Below, one piece after another: positions 1 to 11,925 of a DNA stretch of 64,000 nt. The stretch is taken from assembly GCA_029844215.1 (NCBI GenBank), contig CM056732.1, positions 21,685,501 to 21,749,500 of the forward strand, given 5' to 3'. Within the stretch, counting starts at the first letter, position 1, and each line of letters begins with the position of its first letter. The notes under the pieces are model-generated. The model was not told the DNA's origin, made no database searches, and saw only the letters and a list, made by a program, of their open reading frames with translations. The DNA is from Przewalskia tangutica (taxonomy: Eukaryota > Streptophyta > Magnoliopsida > Solanales > Solanaceae). The position numbers were made by a program, and so were the translations under genes.

Positions 1-817
1 ACTAGAGGATTGGGATCAGGGATGCCAATTTGTACCGTCCTGTGTCACTCAAGAGTCATCTCGCCATCAAATGCAAGGCTTTTGAAGTAGATGTTCGATT
101 ACCATGCTTCAGATAGCCTTCTTTCTGTTTTTACCCATTGAAGTTCATATGAATCTCAAACTACCAAGGGGTTGATCTCTACCAGCGAAAGATGGAGGAC
201 CAAAGAGAAAAACAACAACCAGAGCAATTAAGGATGCTGTATATCCGTTCGAGAATGAAGAAATTGATGCTTGATGTAAGTGGCTTAAGTATGAATTAAG
301 TCACAAAGTCTTCCAACTTGGAAAATGCCTAATGGTCACAGATGCAAAACATGTCAATCTTGATTGGATATTTTATTCTGCCTAATCTATGACTTGTCAA
401 CTAGGTCGCAAGCTGTAACCATAAAGAGGCAAATGCTCATAGCAGTCATTCCAAAAACACATCATTTACTTGTGCTCGACATCAAGACCACATTTTATGA
501 TCAAACAAGGAGCACCCATGTAATTGACAAACAAAAACTATAGCTGCAACAACATGCTCCAGATGAACTGCATTAGTTAGCATTGATACTGAAAGATGCA
601 TATATCCCATAAGATTAAAATCCCTAAATATCCAATTGTTTAGAGTTGAATAACCGAGTGCCTTAAGAGAACTAAACTAGTCAAGCATCCTGATAAACAT
701 AAGTTAGAGACTAGAACTCTGACTACACATGGCTTGCTGATATTGTAAGATGGCAGAGAGCTGAGTTCAACATGAACAATTACAAGTTGTGGAACTCAGC
801 ACATATCTGATAGGGGA
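1..817. other. AL gene 3' flank, no gene recognised
   Basis: This stretch lies 3' of the ALFIN-LIKE stop codon (minus strand) and should include its 3' UTR. Neither strand holds a convincing open frame, and the rest looks like ordinary AT-rich intergenic DNA. I could not place a poly(A) site or any known repeat here. Confidence 0.4.
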
Positions 818-3800
818 TCATGGGCGTATTCTCTTGTTGTTGCATGAAGGGCATTTGTACTGCTTTATATGCTCGGCCCTGGCAGGGGTAATCTTCACAC
901 ACTTACCATGGAACCACCTCTCACATATGTCACAGCAAATCCAGAATTCATCTGAAGCATAGTTATCACCGCATGCACCACACAGAGTGTCGCCATGTTC
1001 ATCATCTTCTTCCTCATCGAATCCATCATCCTCATCTTTTACTTGAGGCTTTGAGTATTTACCCTGAGATATAAACTAAAACAATCTCAAAATCTGCTGG
1101 GCCATGCATGGAGAAAAGCCAATGAAGCATGGATCTATAACTAAGAAGCCATTCACATTAGAGCCTCTGAAATTAGTTTTAAAGGAACATGGCCTAGTGC
1201 ATTGAGACAGCCATAATGACAATGTGGCAGACACAGTAACATCAAGTCTAAATGAGGATACAGCACTGAAATAAGAACAGTAAACTTAGCACACGCAACT
1301 GCAAGAAGGCACATGCTCATTTTTTATTTTTTTTTAGAAGAGAAGGTTCATTTTTCAAAGCAGTTTGATTCAATTCACTAAAGACAACCAAAGATGTACG
1401 AAAGATGAGGCAAAGAAAAATACAGTGGAAAATGATGCACAACAGCAGTGCTCCCAAAACGATTTTTGATTAAGAACCTACTATGCGAAAGGTGCTATAG
1501 AAGTTGAGGTTGACAGAAAATACATTGGATGAAATTACATGAGAGATATTATGATAAATAATTCAAAAACAGAACACTAAGGTTTCATGGGAATCTCATC
1601 CTTTACCTCACACTATACCTATTTGGGAAAAACTGCAGCATTGACTTTACCCGATCCGAAAGCCTCTTCTAACAAACTTAAGCATACAAAACAACTATAA
1701 TTACTTTAGTTCAAAATCACTTTTAACTGACTAAGCCTTCCTCAAACTAGAAGCGGACAACCACTTTCGGACCTGCCCAGAAATGTATAAACCCAAGCCT
1801 ATTCTGTTTCTACATTTAACACCAAGGTAAACAATTATAACAATATAATATCAATTTAAGAGGCCCATTTTAACTCCTATATACTATAAGTCTATAACAC
1901 ACCAGAAAGATTAATTTTCCCCTGCAGGAGAACATTAAAAAAATGCTTCACTTTCCTGCTTTCTACTTCTCAATGCTATTAAACTGATACGCCAATAGCA
2001 AGCTAGCGATGGAACATCACTATATATGCTACTTACTGCCCTCGAGAGTCATACGCATTAATAATTAAAAATGGGTGTGGATGCTTGAAAACTGAACCAT
2101 GGTTTGATGCATTGATCATATCTTTGGTCCACAACCATAAATTTCGAGGCAAATATTCAGTGGCAATGTCATAGAACTGAAGGTTTTCAATCAAACAGTG
2201 TCCGAGGGAATACTTTAAAGAGTAATGCACAGCTACTGTTATCCAAGAAACAGCATCTCTTTGAGGGAAGGGAGAAGGTTGGGGGATAGGAAAGGTTAAC
2301 AACTGTACCGCTTTAGAGTTTGACTTTGACTTGTTGCTGCTGTGATTAGAAACTGTTGATTTATCCTTTACTTGCTTCTTGGCCACTCCAGTAACAACTT
2401 CGTATATTGTTGGCAGCTCATTCATCATGTAGAAAAGGCGTTTCCTAGATCAAAGATTCAGAAAAGTGATGAAACTTCCCATACTCAGTAGACAACTAGA
2501 AGAAAGTACCAATAGACCAAGAAACTATTTTCTTAGAGATTGTTGTAGAATTGAGTTTACCTGTCAGCTTTATCAAAGCCAAATCTGGCACCAAAATAGA
2601 AGGAAACAGAGAGTAGCCATGCATCACTATGGACAGCAACTAGAGCCAACCAGTCCTTTTCTTGCATCCCATCTCTAGCAAAGTTTATACCTAATGCTGG
2701 CTCTGGAAGCTCAGGAGGCACCTCCTCAGCAGGCAAATTGACTTCCCACTGCTCACTCGGAAATCCATAAAGGCACAAATTTTCCTTTTCTGCAAGGTTT
2801 CCAATATAAAGAGAATGTGAGCATCAACTAATTTCAATCAGTAAAACACTTGTTCAATAAGAAACGACATCTTAGCGCATGGAAGGCAGAATAAAACATT
2901 TGATCCACCCGTATCTTTATTATGCAAAAAGTATTTTAGGCTCAAAATCAGGCACTAACTTCAATCTTTTGTCAAGAAACTATAAATTTGGTAAAGAAAA
3001 ACTATTAGAGTTTGCTGAAATCATAAATTAACAATTTGAGACTTAAGTCAATAATAAAGCTGCCTAGTAAGCAAAAAAGGATCCAACAGAAAATGAGCCC
3101 CACATTTGCAATACCTATTCAATCAAAGCCAAAAATAAAGTCAATATATGAAGTTTGACCAATGTCTTCCTAGCTATGAAAACTCTAAACATCTAGGGAT
3201 TTATGGCTATAATCACCTTATATTATGCGGATAACACCACGGTTATTATTCACTCATCTCCCGTGGAAGGCCAACCAACCAGTACATGGCAATTTCGATG
3301 TGAGCAAAAAGCTTAATCACTGATCTAAATAAGAGATTTTGCCCACAACTCAAATGTCTGAACAAATCTTCAATTAAAGTGTTTTCCTCTCACAATTGCA
3401 CACAAGTTCATAGCACTTTTGAATAAAACAGACTCAGAGAGAAGACCATATCATTATCAAAGTCTAAAATCTTGAATTGTATGGGACATTTACCAGTAAT
3501 TTTTTATTCTCAGTTAAAACACAGTATGTCCAGCAAAAAGAAAGCATGTCTATACATTGCATACCATATATACACAGGACATAAGGCAGCACTGCTACCT
3601 CAAAATAACAGTCATGACCAGAAAACAAACTACCCACTAGTTTTGTTTTAGCACATTAAGTAAATTTCTTTAATATAATTGAAAAGAAAAAAGTTCCTAC
3701 ACATTCTTCTGTCCTTTGACCCAAAACCCAAACCCCGAAATTTGATTACAGAGTAATGTCAAATTATCTCAAATTATGGGTCACCATCACAAACAGTACA

Positions 3801-4215
3801 AATTTGCTAATCCAATAAATGTGTTCCACATGTTCACTAGCAATTACTGAAAAATAGGAGGCAAATGACATTAAAACTCAAAACCAACCAAATCCTGTCA
3901 AAGTTAGCGAAAGAAGTGAGAACAAATACACCCAACATAAGGAAAACACACATATATGCATCAAATGTGTATCGAAAAGATCCCTAACTAACCTGGGTCA
4001 CACTGCTGATAAAAATCCTCCACATCTGCCAAAAAAACACAGCATTAAACAATAGAATAATCAGAATGTAGCCCAAAAAGGAGCAAATACAAGTACTGGG
4101 TTTAACCAACAACAATACCAGTAGTGAGGGCTTTGATCATGCCAGCTCGACGCCCTTTAAAATCCCTAAAAACTTCCTCAACTGTGCGAGAATTATACTG
4201 TACGCCTCCTTCCAT
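818..4215 (-). CDS. AL5: ALFIN-LIKE PHD-finger protein, 5 coding exons
   Basis: Seen: coding exons 4215-4119, 4025-3993, 2789-2561, 2444-2309 and 1063-818 join through GT-AG introns into 246 codons plus TGA, the usual length for the family. The N-terminal Alfin domain (DUF3594) spans about residues 5-140 and begins MEGGVQYNSRTVEEVF. A basic, Ser/Asn-rich linker (about 145-172) and an acidic stretch (175-190) follow. The C-terminal C4HC3 PHD finger covers about 193-239, with Cys193, 196, 209, 212, His217 and Cys220, 236, 239. The ATG at 4215 is chosen because the family starts MEGG; an in-frame ATG further upstream would add a non-family extension. Known: AL proteins are nuclear readers of H3K4me3 that act in chromatin regulation and stress responses. 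Its neighbour is WAV2, as in Arabidopsis, where AL5 and WAV2 are adjacent; the AL5 symbol rests partly on that. It looks intact. Confidence 0.93.
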
Positions 4216-6328
4216 GAGAGCAACACTGCACTGCTCTGTTTCAATTCTGGTATTTTCAACAACTTTTTGAGCACGAAGGAATATAAAGGTACTACTACTA
4301 CTAAAAGAAATGAACAAGGGTATTATTGTAATACTGCTGGATTTGTAGGGTTATTTTGGTCAGTACATGAGTAAAAGGTACAACAGGTGGTAAATGAACC
4401 GAAACAGATACCAAGTTTGATGCTACTGACGTGGAGGTATTTCATTGGTGGTGAGGTTTAAAATGGGAATTGAGGTACGTGTCGGATAGGATTAAAGTGA
4501 AATGCTAATATAAAATTATAAACAATGGGGTGACTCTTTTCGTCATATTTGGCTACTGTAGGTGAGTACACGTGTTCATTCAGTGGGGTAAGGATTTTAA
4601 GTGCACAGACGTATTACAGTTGGTTAAAATGGCACTGGAATTCGATTTGGGGCCGGCGAATTGCAAAATTAAGTGTTAATTTTTGTTTGTTGGGATAACT
4701 ATGGTCTCAAGTAGTTTAGACTAACAATAAGTTTTGATAAAGACAGTGCAATTAGTATATAATCTAAAGATTACCTCATAAGTATTAAGGTACCTAATTT
4801 TACATCTTTTGCACCATAAAATTTTATCATTAAAATATATTTCCAAAAGTGGATTAAATAAAGGTTATCAAAATTGCAAGCACTAATATTTTCCGCAAAT
4901 GGTAATTTGAGATATGTATTATGCTCTGTGTATCAATCCGATGGCAGGTTATGCAAGTTGTACTTCAAAATTTGGCAATTGAGAACCTTACGAGCTTTAA
5001 GTTGATAGTCCTGATGTACAAATAAGATCCCTACTAATAAATATTGTGTGTCATTAATACTATAGGAGAAATGTTTGTACTTGTATATCCAAGCCTCATT
5101 TCCATTCATTCACGCACGACGAGGATTTACTAGAATGGGTCAATCTGTTGTACGAAAGAATTTCCAAGAGTAAAGCATTTTCATCTCATCGCTTGACGAA
5201 AATAAGGTAGTAATAAAACGATACAAACAGAAGGTTCACCAATTATAACTCGGTTTCAAGAAAAAGCATCAGAACGCCTTCCCCGTCACACTGTGGTAGA
5301 GTTGGCATTTTACGTTTTGCATACAATTGAAAAGTTTGAATCATTATTCATACAACGAGTCAGCTGGACCTATACTTGGAGACGCTAGGTTGTTAGTGAG
5401 ATGCAGTATAAATGAAGACCATTCACATCTTTCTGGCTTCTGAAAATAGGACAGCAAAAATATTTTCAGAAGAATAAATTTGAAAGGATGCACTTCCATT
5501 CTTTGATATCACAAAGTTCTCTTGGTCACTGCAACATCAAAAGAAAAGTATGAAGCCTGAAACTCAAGATTTCAGCTTGCCACAGAATCTGAAGATACTG
5601 CAAATGATATCACAAACCAAACAGCCACGTTTAGCCTAGAAATGATTGTTCCTAAGGATCGTAAATTCATCAACATACAAACTTGTAAGGATTGTAGTTC
5701 ATCAGCATACAAACGCATTGAGAAACAATGATCCACACAAGGTGAAGATAAATGTCTATGCGAGGTAGGAGACATTTCTATTTTGGTAAGGTAATATTTT
5801 AACAATCTTGTAGTTACTAGTTATAACAGGAACTAAATCTGAAGAATTAATAGCATTTACTGTTCTACAAACTACTATCATACTCAAATATCCTTTCCAA
5901 ATTCTATTTTATGTGTTGATTTTCGAGACAATAGATTTTAGACGTTACAAAATGGTATAGTCTTTGCTTATGCTGATAAAATAGGACATGACTTCCCTTT
6001 CAGATACCCGGAGGGATCAGTCATACTAGACCCAGTCTTTGACAGAGCAAGTTTTTTTTCCAGAACAGTGACTGTCCACGTATCTATAGGAGGGTTTGCA
6101 GCCTATACAACTCCAACTTAACATTCCCCTCCCAAGAAGATTTATCATCTATGTCTTCACAAATATTTTCTTAGATGAAAATTAGATGCCTAAAACCATA
6201 CATCGAAGAAAAGATTGCAGAATAATAGCAGGTGAAGTTTGATATCTGCAACTAACCATTTTGATTCGAGGACAATTCCTTATCCTTCTTTGAATCATCA
6301 TCCTTTTTTTCTAAGTGGGTTCTCCCAC
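4216..6328. other. Intergenic region between WAV2 and the AL gene
   Basis: About 2.1 kb lies between the WAV2 stop and the AL start, both on the minus strand. It should hold the WAV2 3' UTR at the high-coordinate side and the AL promoter and 5' UTR at the low-coordinate side. It is AT-rich. The short open frames in it show no recognisable protein family, and I saw no transposon termini. Confidence 0.5.
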
Positions 6329-6336
6329 TTAGAAAA
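6307..6336 (-). repeat. Perfect 13-bp hairpin covering the WAV2 stop codon
   Basis: The arms are 6307-6319 and 6324-6336, perfectly complementary, with a 4-nt loop. The TAA stop (6329-6331) lies inside one arm. Just past the hairpin, in another frame, is a Lys/Asp-rich stretch (6244-6302) ending in TAG. It resembles a hydrophilic C-terminal tail. Confidence 0.8.
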
Positions 6337-9300
6337 CCTCTGGAACAGTTTCTTCCAAATATTTCTGAATTGTCCTCCAATAGTGATCACCAGCTGCCAA
6401 CCAGGTATCCATGTGCATCCCATTAGGAAATTCCACGAATAAGCATTGCCTGTTGCATGCAGCTGCCTTTGCATATAACATCTGCATGTGGAATGGTGGA
6501 ACTATCTCATCTTGTAATCCAGATACGAAGAGGATTGGTTGCCTGATCTGCACTCAAAAGGCGTCAGAAAATATAAGCCAGAAGTCCGAGTTAACTTGAA
6601 CATAACAAGGACAACAAAAGGCAGAAGCATAATTCCAACCAACTTCCTTATCAAAAGGGGGGGGGGGGGGGACATAAAGTTCGACCAGCTTCTAGCAACT
6701 CAATGATAAATGAATAAAAGGCAAGCAGACAGAGAGTTATTTCACAAGTTTAAAGAAAATCCAAGATGGTTAAGGCTACTATAATAATATACGGGTTCAT
6801 GGTCGATAAGAACCCCCACTGTTATCAAGACGTGCAAGAACAGTCACTAGGTCTCTGAATAGCTACATAATTCACATCTTATCTATGACATTACAAATAT
6901 ACGACTGACATGAAATTCATGCACATTTCATAGTAAACAAATATGTCAGAAGATAGGTTCCTTTTAAAAAAGAATAATCATATTAAGAAAAAGCATCTGA
7001 AATATCCTATCCGGGTTACCACTTTAGAAAAGTTCACTATTACTTAAACCATGAAACCTACTCCCTCTATCCAATTTAATTTACCTAGTTCTGTTTTAGT
7101 CATCCTAAAAAATTTGAACTATTTGCTAAAATGTAACGTTTATCCCTCCAAGAACTTAACGTATAAACTTTGCAAACTTGAGTGACATCATAACAACTTT
7201 CTCTACCTTTAGTAAACTCAATAAAATAATAAATTCAAATATTATTCTTAAGAAAAAGTCAACTCAAGACAATTAAAATGGGACAAAGAGAGTAAAAAGA
7301 TGCATCCTCACCTCACCAATGACATCAATGGTATTCCATGGAGATCGAACAACAAAGTTAAGAAGTTTGAAACCCTTTGAGCCACTTCCCCCAATGACCC
7401 ACTTCAAAAATGGCAAGAGAACTCCAGCCATATCCAGGATAGAGGTGAAAGTATTCTCCAATATGAGCCCAGCAACCTACAATAGCAAAAGACAACTCAG
7501 ATATAAATGTCAAAAACATGTACAAGTTATAAACACCTTGTGCAATTTAAACACCTTGGAATAGAAAATTCTGGAATAAAACCCAGAAAGAAACAGAAAA
7601 GAGCTGCATACAAATAACACAAAACAAAATAGACAAGGACTCTATTCTTATGCACAGCTTGACCAAGATACGTGCTTAATCAACTATATGTAATCGGGAG
7701 CTGAAAACCCTTAAAATAAACTGAGCATTACCTCACACATCAAACAAGAAATCGACAAACAGGAATTTGGATATCAAAAAAGAAAACCATACTCAGGGCA
7801 TATCAATTTGAGGATCATCTAAGAAACTGGGATCAACTGAAGAATACTAATAGAATTACCAAAATCTAAATAGTTAGTCACTCACGTCAAACCATGGAGC
7901 TACATTAAGGAAAGGGAGATTTTGTGTCACACACCAAAATAATGTTACTTGGCATGTGGAGGTAATGTTATTTTTAATACCGATAAAGATTTATTTGAAC
8001 GGTAGACTACTACTACATTCTTTCAGATGGCAACCTCTTCTCCTATGCATGAACTGTATGTAATAATGGATGAAGATTGAAGTGTGTAATAATGGAGTAA
8101 GATTATGCAAACTCAGGTTTTGATCGGACGTGGTACTTAAGGCTAGAAGAGCATCATAAGTTTCTAGCTACATAATGAACAAATAAGCGCCAAAAGAGGA
8201 TCATATACTTAAAAGAACGATTACAACCACGAGATAAATCGTAGAGGTTAATACCCCAGAGACTAACATCACAAATTTATATGGACCTTTAGTTTATTAG
8301 AGAAAACGGGAGCAAACATCTTCCCAAACTCCATTGAGAAAGTGAGATTAACCAAAAAAAAAAATCAGACATCACAAACACGAGATATCCCAAATATATG
8401 ACGAGTAGCCTGTAATTCTACACGTATTATATAAAATATTATATTACAGGCTAATATCTTATCTTCCAGTCAATAGTTTGGCTGCAAAGAGATTGATTTT
8501 TTATCCAAACGGAAATAAAAGTAGCTTTCTTTTTTTCTTCGTCATTTGTTGTAAGTTAGCCCTCTCATTCTGGTGATAAACTCAGATTTGTTTAGTTATT
8601 GCTTGAAAGCTTGCATTCGCACCAGCCTCAGAAGAGTGCCTGTGAAGTTATTATTTACTTCAATCAGGTGGAGCTAAGAGTACCCACAGAGAATGTAAGT
8701 TTGAAAGAAACTTAACAAAGTACGCTGAATTCTTTTGCTGTGATGATCACCATGTTGAACTTAAATTTAAACGGTAAAAAAGGAAACTAAACGAGTTAGA
8801 GATAATCAGGCTTTATAACAACATTAATAACTAACAGCATGACAAAAAGAACAATGAATTGCTAGAATACCTTGTCAGGATTGTTTTTGGTAAGAACAGA
8901 TCCAACAGCTCCTCCAAGTGACCTTCCAAACACTACTATTCTTGATGTGTCAATATCTGTCCTCTGAACTAAATGATCCAGTGCAGCCTTTTAAAAAAGA
9001 CTAGCACAATTATGTCATTTTTTTACAATGACAATTATGTCATTTTATCAATAGGGTTTAGGTCAAAATCTATGAAATTGGGGAAACTAACAAAAAACCT
9101 GAGCATCCTTCGTGATCCCATGTTGAGAAGGATATCCATCGCTGGCTCCGTAACTTTGTCACAACAAAATGATTAGAAAAGTAAAAAAGAAAAACCACCA
9201 GTATAGTGAAAGACAAATCACAGAGGAAACTGACAAATACAGTGAAATGATTTATACCCTCGGTAGGAAAGCATAAAAACATTGCATTGCAGACGTTGTA

Positions 9301-11058
9301 ACATTATGTGAACCACTTCAAGACGGTGTGAGATATCTGAAATTAACTAGTAAAGGATAACCAAACGAGATAGGTTGACACGAAGAGCAAGAGCTAGATC
9401 AAGAAAAGGAATATGGAAACAAGGTCAGTAAATCATTCAAGAAGACATTATAACAAAAGGATACTTCCTGCATTCTCTTGAAAAAAGATGATAGTTGGAC
9501 CTGCAGAACCAAAATACTATCTCAGCTTAAATTACACTAACCAGCAATCAAAAACTAATCGCAAGTGGACAACACATCCAAAATAGTGCAAAATGCATAT
9601 AACATCACTTCCTATATCAGTAGAAAATAATGGGGAAACATCATAGTTGGTGCATGCTCCAGTTAGATGGTTAGGTTGCTAAGTGTACTGAAGATATTTT
9701 AGTTTAAATGCACAAATAAGCTACTGACTTGGAGTTCAAAGCTGAATGTCGATATTGTATTTAGGTTCTTTTTTTCCTGTAACAGATGGCTAACTAGAAA
9801 CCCTGCCACCACATCCATACTTTTAGCCTTGGCAACAGAATAACACTATCATACACACTAATTTACAATCAGGACTTTTAATCTCATCTAGTAGATATTG
9901 CTGTGCATCTGTAGCAAGATTCTAACAGTTAGCGACCACTACATTCAGGCAAAACCACTGGCAGACATATATAACCACAAACTCTGAACTCTTAGACCCA
10001 GAATTAATCATTAATTCATTTTACATGAAGTTTAGCTCATTTGCACAATCAATTACCAAATGAATCAATCATCACGTAAAATCTTCAAATATGAAGTCTC
10101 GCCACAGAAATTAGACGATCAAATCAGCAAACCACTTCAACAATGCTTATTTGGTCAAAGTACTTCATATCAGTTTAACAAACATTTGGTAGCAGCTATA
10201 AACAGTTCATCCAAAATCACCAATTCTCTCGCACAATTCAGGTAAAACATGAAACAAAAAGGCTGTATAACTGAAATTAAGTAAAATTAATCACGAAATT
10301 CAGTAGCAACTTCAAAATAAATCTGTTAATTTACCAGCACTTACTTTAAAATCACAAATCCAACCCAAATTACACTCATCTCACGAGTCTTTCAGTATAA
10401 TTAGAGTAAATAACAGCTATAAACATTAATCCATAATCACCAATTCTCTCGCATAATTCGATATACATTAAGCAAAAAGCCTGTACAACTGAAATTAGGT
10501 CAAAATAATCAGAAAATTCAGCAGCAACTTCAAACAAAATAGGTTAATTGACCAGCACTTACACATTAAAATCATAAATCCACCCAAATTACACTCTATC
10601 TCACAAGTTTTCCAGTATAATTAGAGTAAACAAACATCGAACACAAATCTCAAAAAACACACATCGCAAACGCCTAAAAATATAATAAAACAAGTGCGTG
10701 CTGGTTAATTACGCTCATCTCACAAGTTTTCCAGTATAATTAGACTAAACATCGAACACAAATCTCAACAAACACATACCTCGCAAATGCTAAAAAACAC
10801 AATAAAACGTGTGAGAGGACCTCGGCAGTCAGGTAAGAGCTTGATGAACCAAGCATGAAGACGAACACCGTCAGAAGATCTGAGCCATACATCCTCATAG
10901 AGGAGCCGAAGCCGAGCGGGAGTAATTGGATATGATTTAGGGAATCCAGGCAACACCGGCACGTACACAAGTTTTTCCTGAAACGCAACCAGTATTGCCA
11001 TCCCTGCCACCACTATCCCTCCCACTCCGTACAGCAACAAGCTCACGTACGAAACCAT
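6329..11058 (-). CDS. WAV2: WAV2 / Bem46-type alpha/beta hydrolase (ABHD13-like), 7 coding exons
   Basis: Seen: exons 11058-10821, 9500-9465, 9336-9258, 9153-9099, 8987-8871, 7476-7312 and 6547-6329 join through GT-AG introns into 302 codons plus TAA (909 nt, in frame throughout). Residues 3-25 form a hydrophobic N-terminal membrane anchor. The nucleophile elbow is GRSLGG with Ser159; the likely acid is Asp243 (SGLQDE) and the likely base His275 (NGMHMD), so the catalytic triad is complete. Known: Arabidopsis WAV2 is a membrane-associated Bem46-family protein of about 308 residues that restrains stimulus-induced root bending; its biochemical substrate is not established. Odd: the stop sits in a perfect hairpin, and a copia fragment begins about 50 bp upstream of the ATG, so the native promoter may be displaced. 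Intron 6 contains a run of 15 G. Confidence 0.94.
6657..6671. repeat. G15 homopolymer in a WAV2 intron
   Basis: Fifteen consecutive G on the plus strand, read as C15 in the pre-mRNA, in the last WAV2 intron. It is length-polymorphism prone and its exact length is uncertain in any assembly. Confidence 0.8.
8406..8453. repeat. 11-bp inverted repeat in a WAV2 intron
   Basis: Arms 8406-8416 (TAGCCTGTAAT) and 8443-8453 are perfect complements around a 26-bp AT-rich spacer. It could be a small MITE remnant or a chance hairpin. Confidence 0.5.
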
Positions 11059-11104
11059 TTTTTCTATCTAATTGACTGCGAATGGAAGGAGGACAATAGG
11101 GACC

Positions 11105-11886
11105 CGGGAGTATTGTTACATGTGCTAATACACCCCTCAGTATGACTGTGAGGAGGCCGGACGGAAGAGATGTGAATTTTTTGTAAATATATCTGCATAC
11201 TAACAAGACGAAGACATGTAATACTTTGACATGACCAAAAGCAATCTTCTCACAAACAAAGCGGATGTACATCTCAATATGTTTGGTTTAATGATGTTGA
11301 ACCGGATTATGAGATAGATAGATGACAGATATGATAAATCAAAGACACCTTATGCAACGGACACTGAAGCTCTAAAAGAAGGTTTCGGAGCCAACAGATC
11401 TCAGCAACAATATTAGCAACACATTTGTACTTTGCTTCTGCACTCGAACGGGATAATGTGGTATGTCTCTTGGCAGACCAAGAAATGAGATTATCCCCCA
11501 AGAACACACAATAGCCTGAGGTAGATCATCGCGTGTTCGGACATTTTGCGCATTCGTATATGACAACAACTTGGTCGGTGCTGAGGGGTATAGATGCAGT
11601 CCGTAATCAAGTGTGACTTTAACGTATCGAATGATACGTTTAAGGACAGTAAAATAAGGCTTTCTGAGGCATGCATAAATAAGCATAGCTGAACAACATA
11701 AGCAATACCAAGTCTACTGAAAGTAAGGTATTGTAGTGCACCTGCAAGACTCCGGTAGAGAGTGAGATCTGACACTGGATTACCATCCAAAACACTAAAC
11801 TTTGATTTAGAGTTAACTGGAGTAGACATAATTTTGCAATTTGCCATTTTAACACTATACACAATTTCATTTGTATACTTGCGCTG
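11105..11886 (-). pseudogene. Ty1/copia RT 3' end and RNase H fragment
   Basis: Read from 11886 down, the minus strand encodes copia reverse-transcriptase thumb and RNase H sequence. It starts at QRKYTNEIVYSVKMANCK, passes LYRSLAGALQYLTFSR and ISWSAKRHTTLSRSSAEAKY, and ends near the RNase H C-terminus (FVCEKIAFGHVKVLHV, then a degraded DIFTK-type motif). It contains several frameshifts and stops and no LTR is visible. The same block in copia-2 (56335-56560) is clearly the same family. Its start coincides with the truncated hAT-1, and its other end lies about 50 bp from the WAV2 start codon. Confidence 0.85.
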
Positions 11887-11925
11887 ATGGGCGTCATTGA
11901 TGTTGCATGGGCGTATGGGCGTTTT

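Noticed and set aside
4216..4317. Longer AL protein using an upstream ATG at 4317
   Set aside because: It would add a Ser/Phe-rich leader not found in ALFIN-LIKE proteins; the MEGG start at 4215 matches the family.
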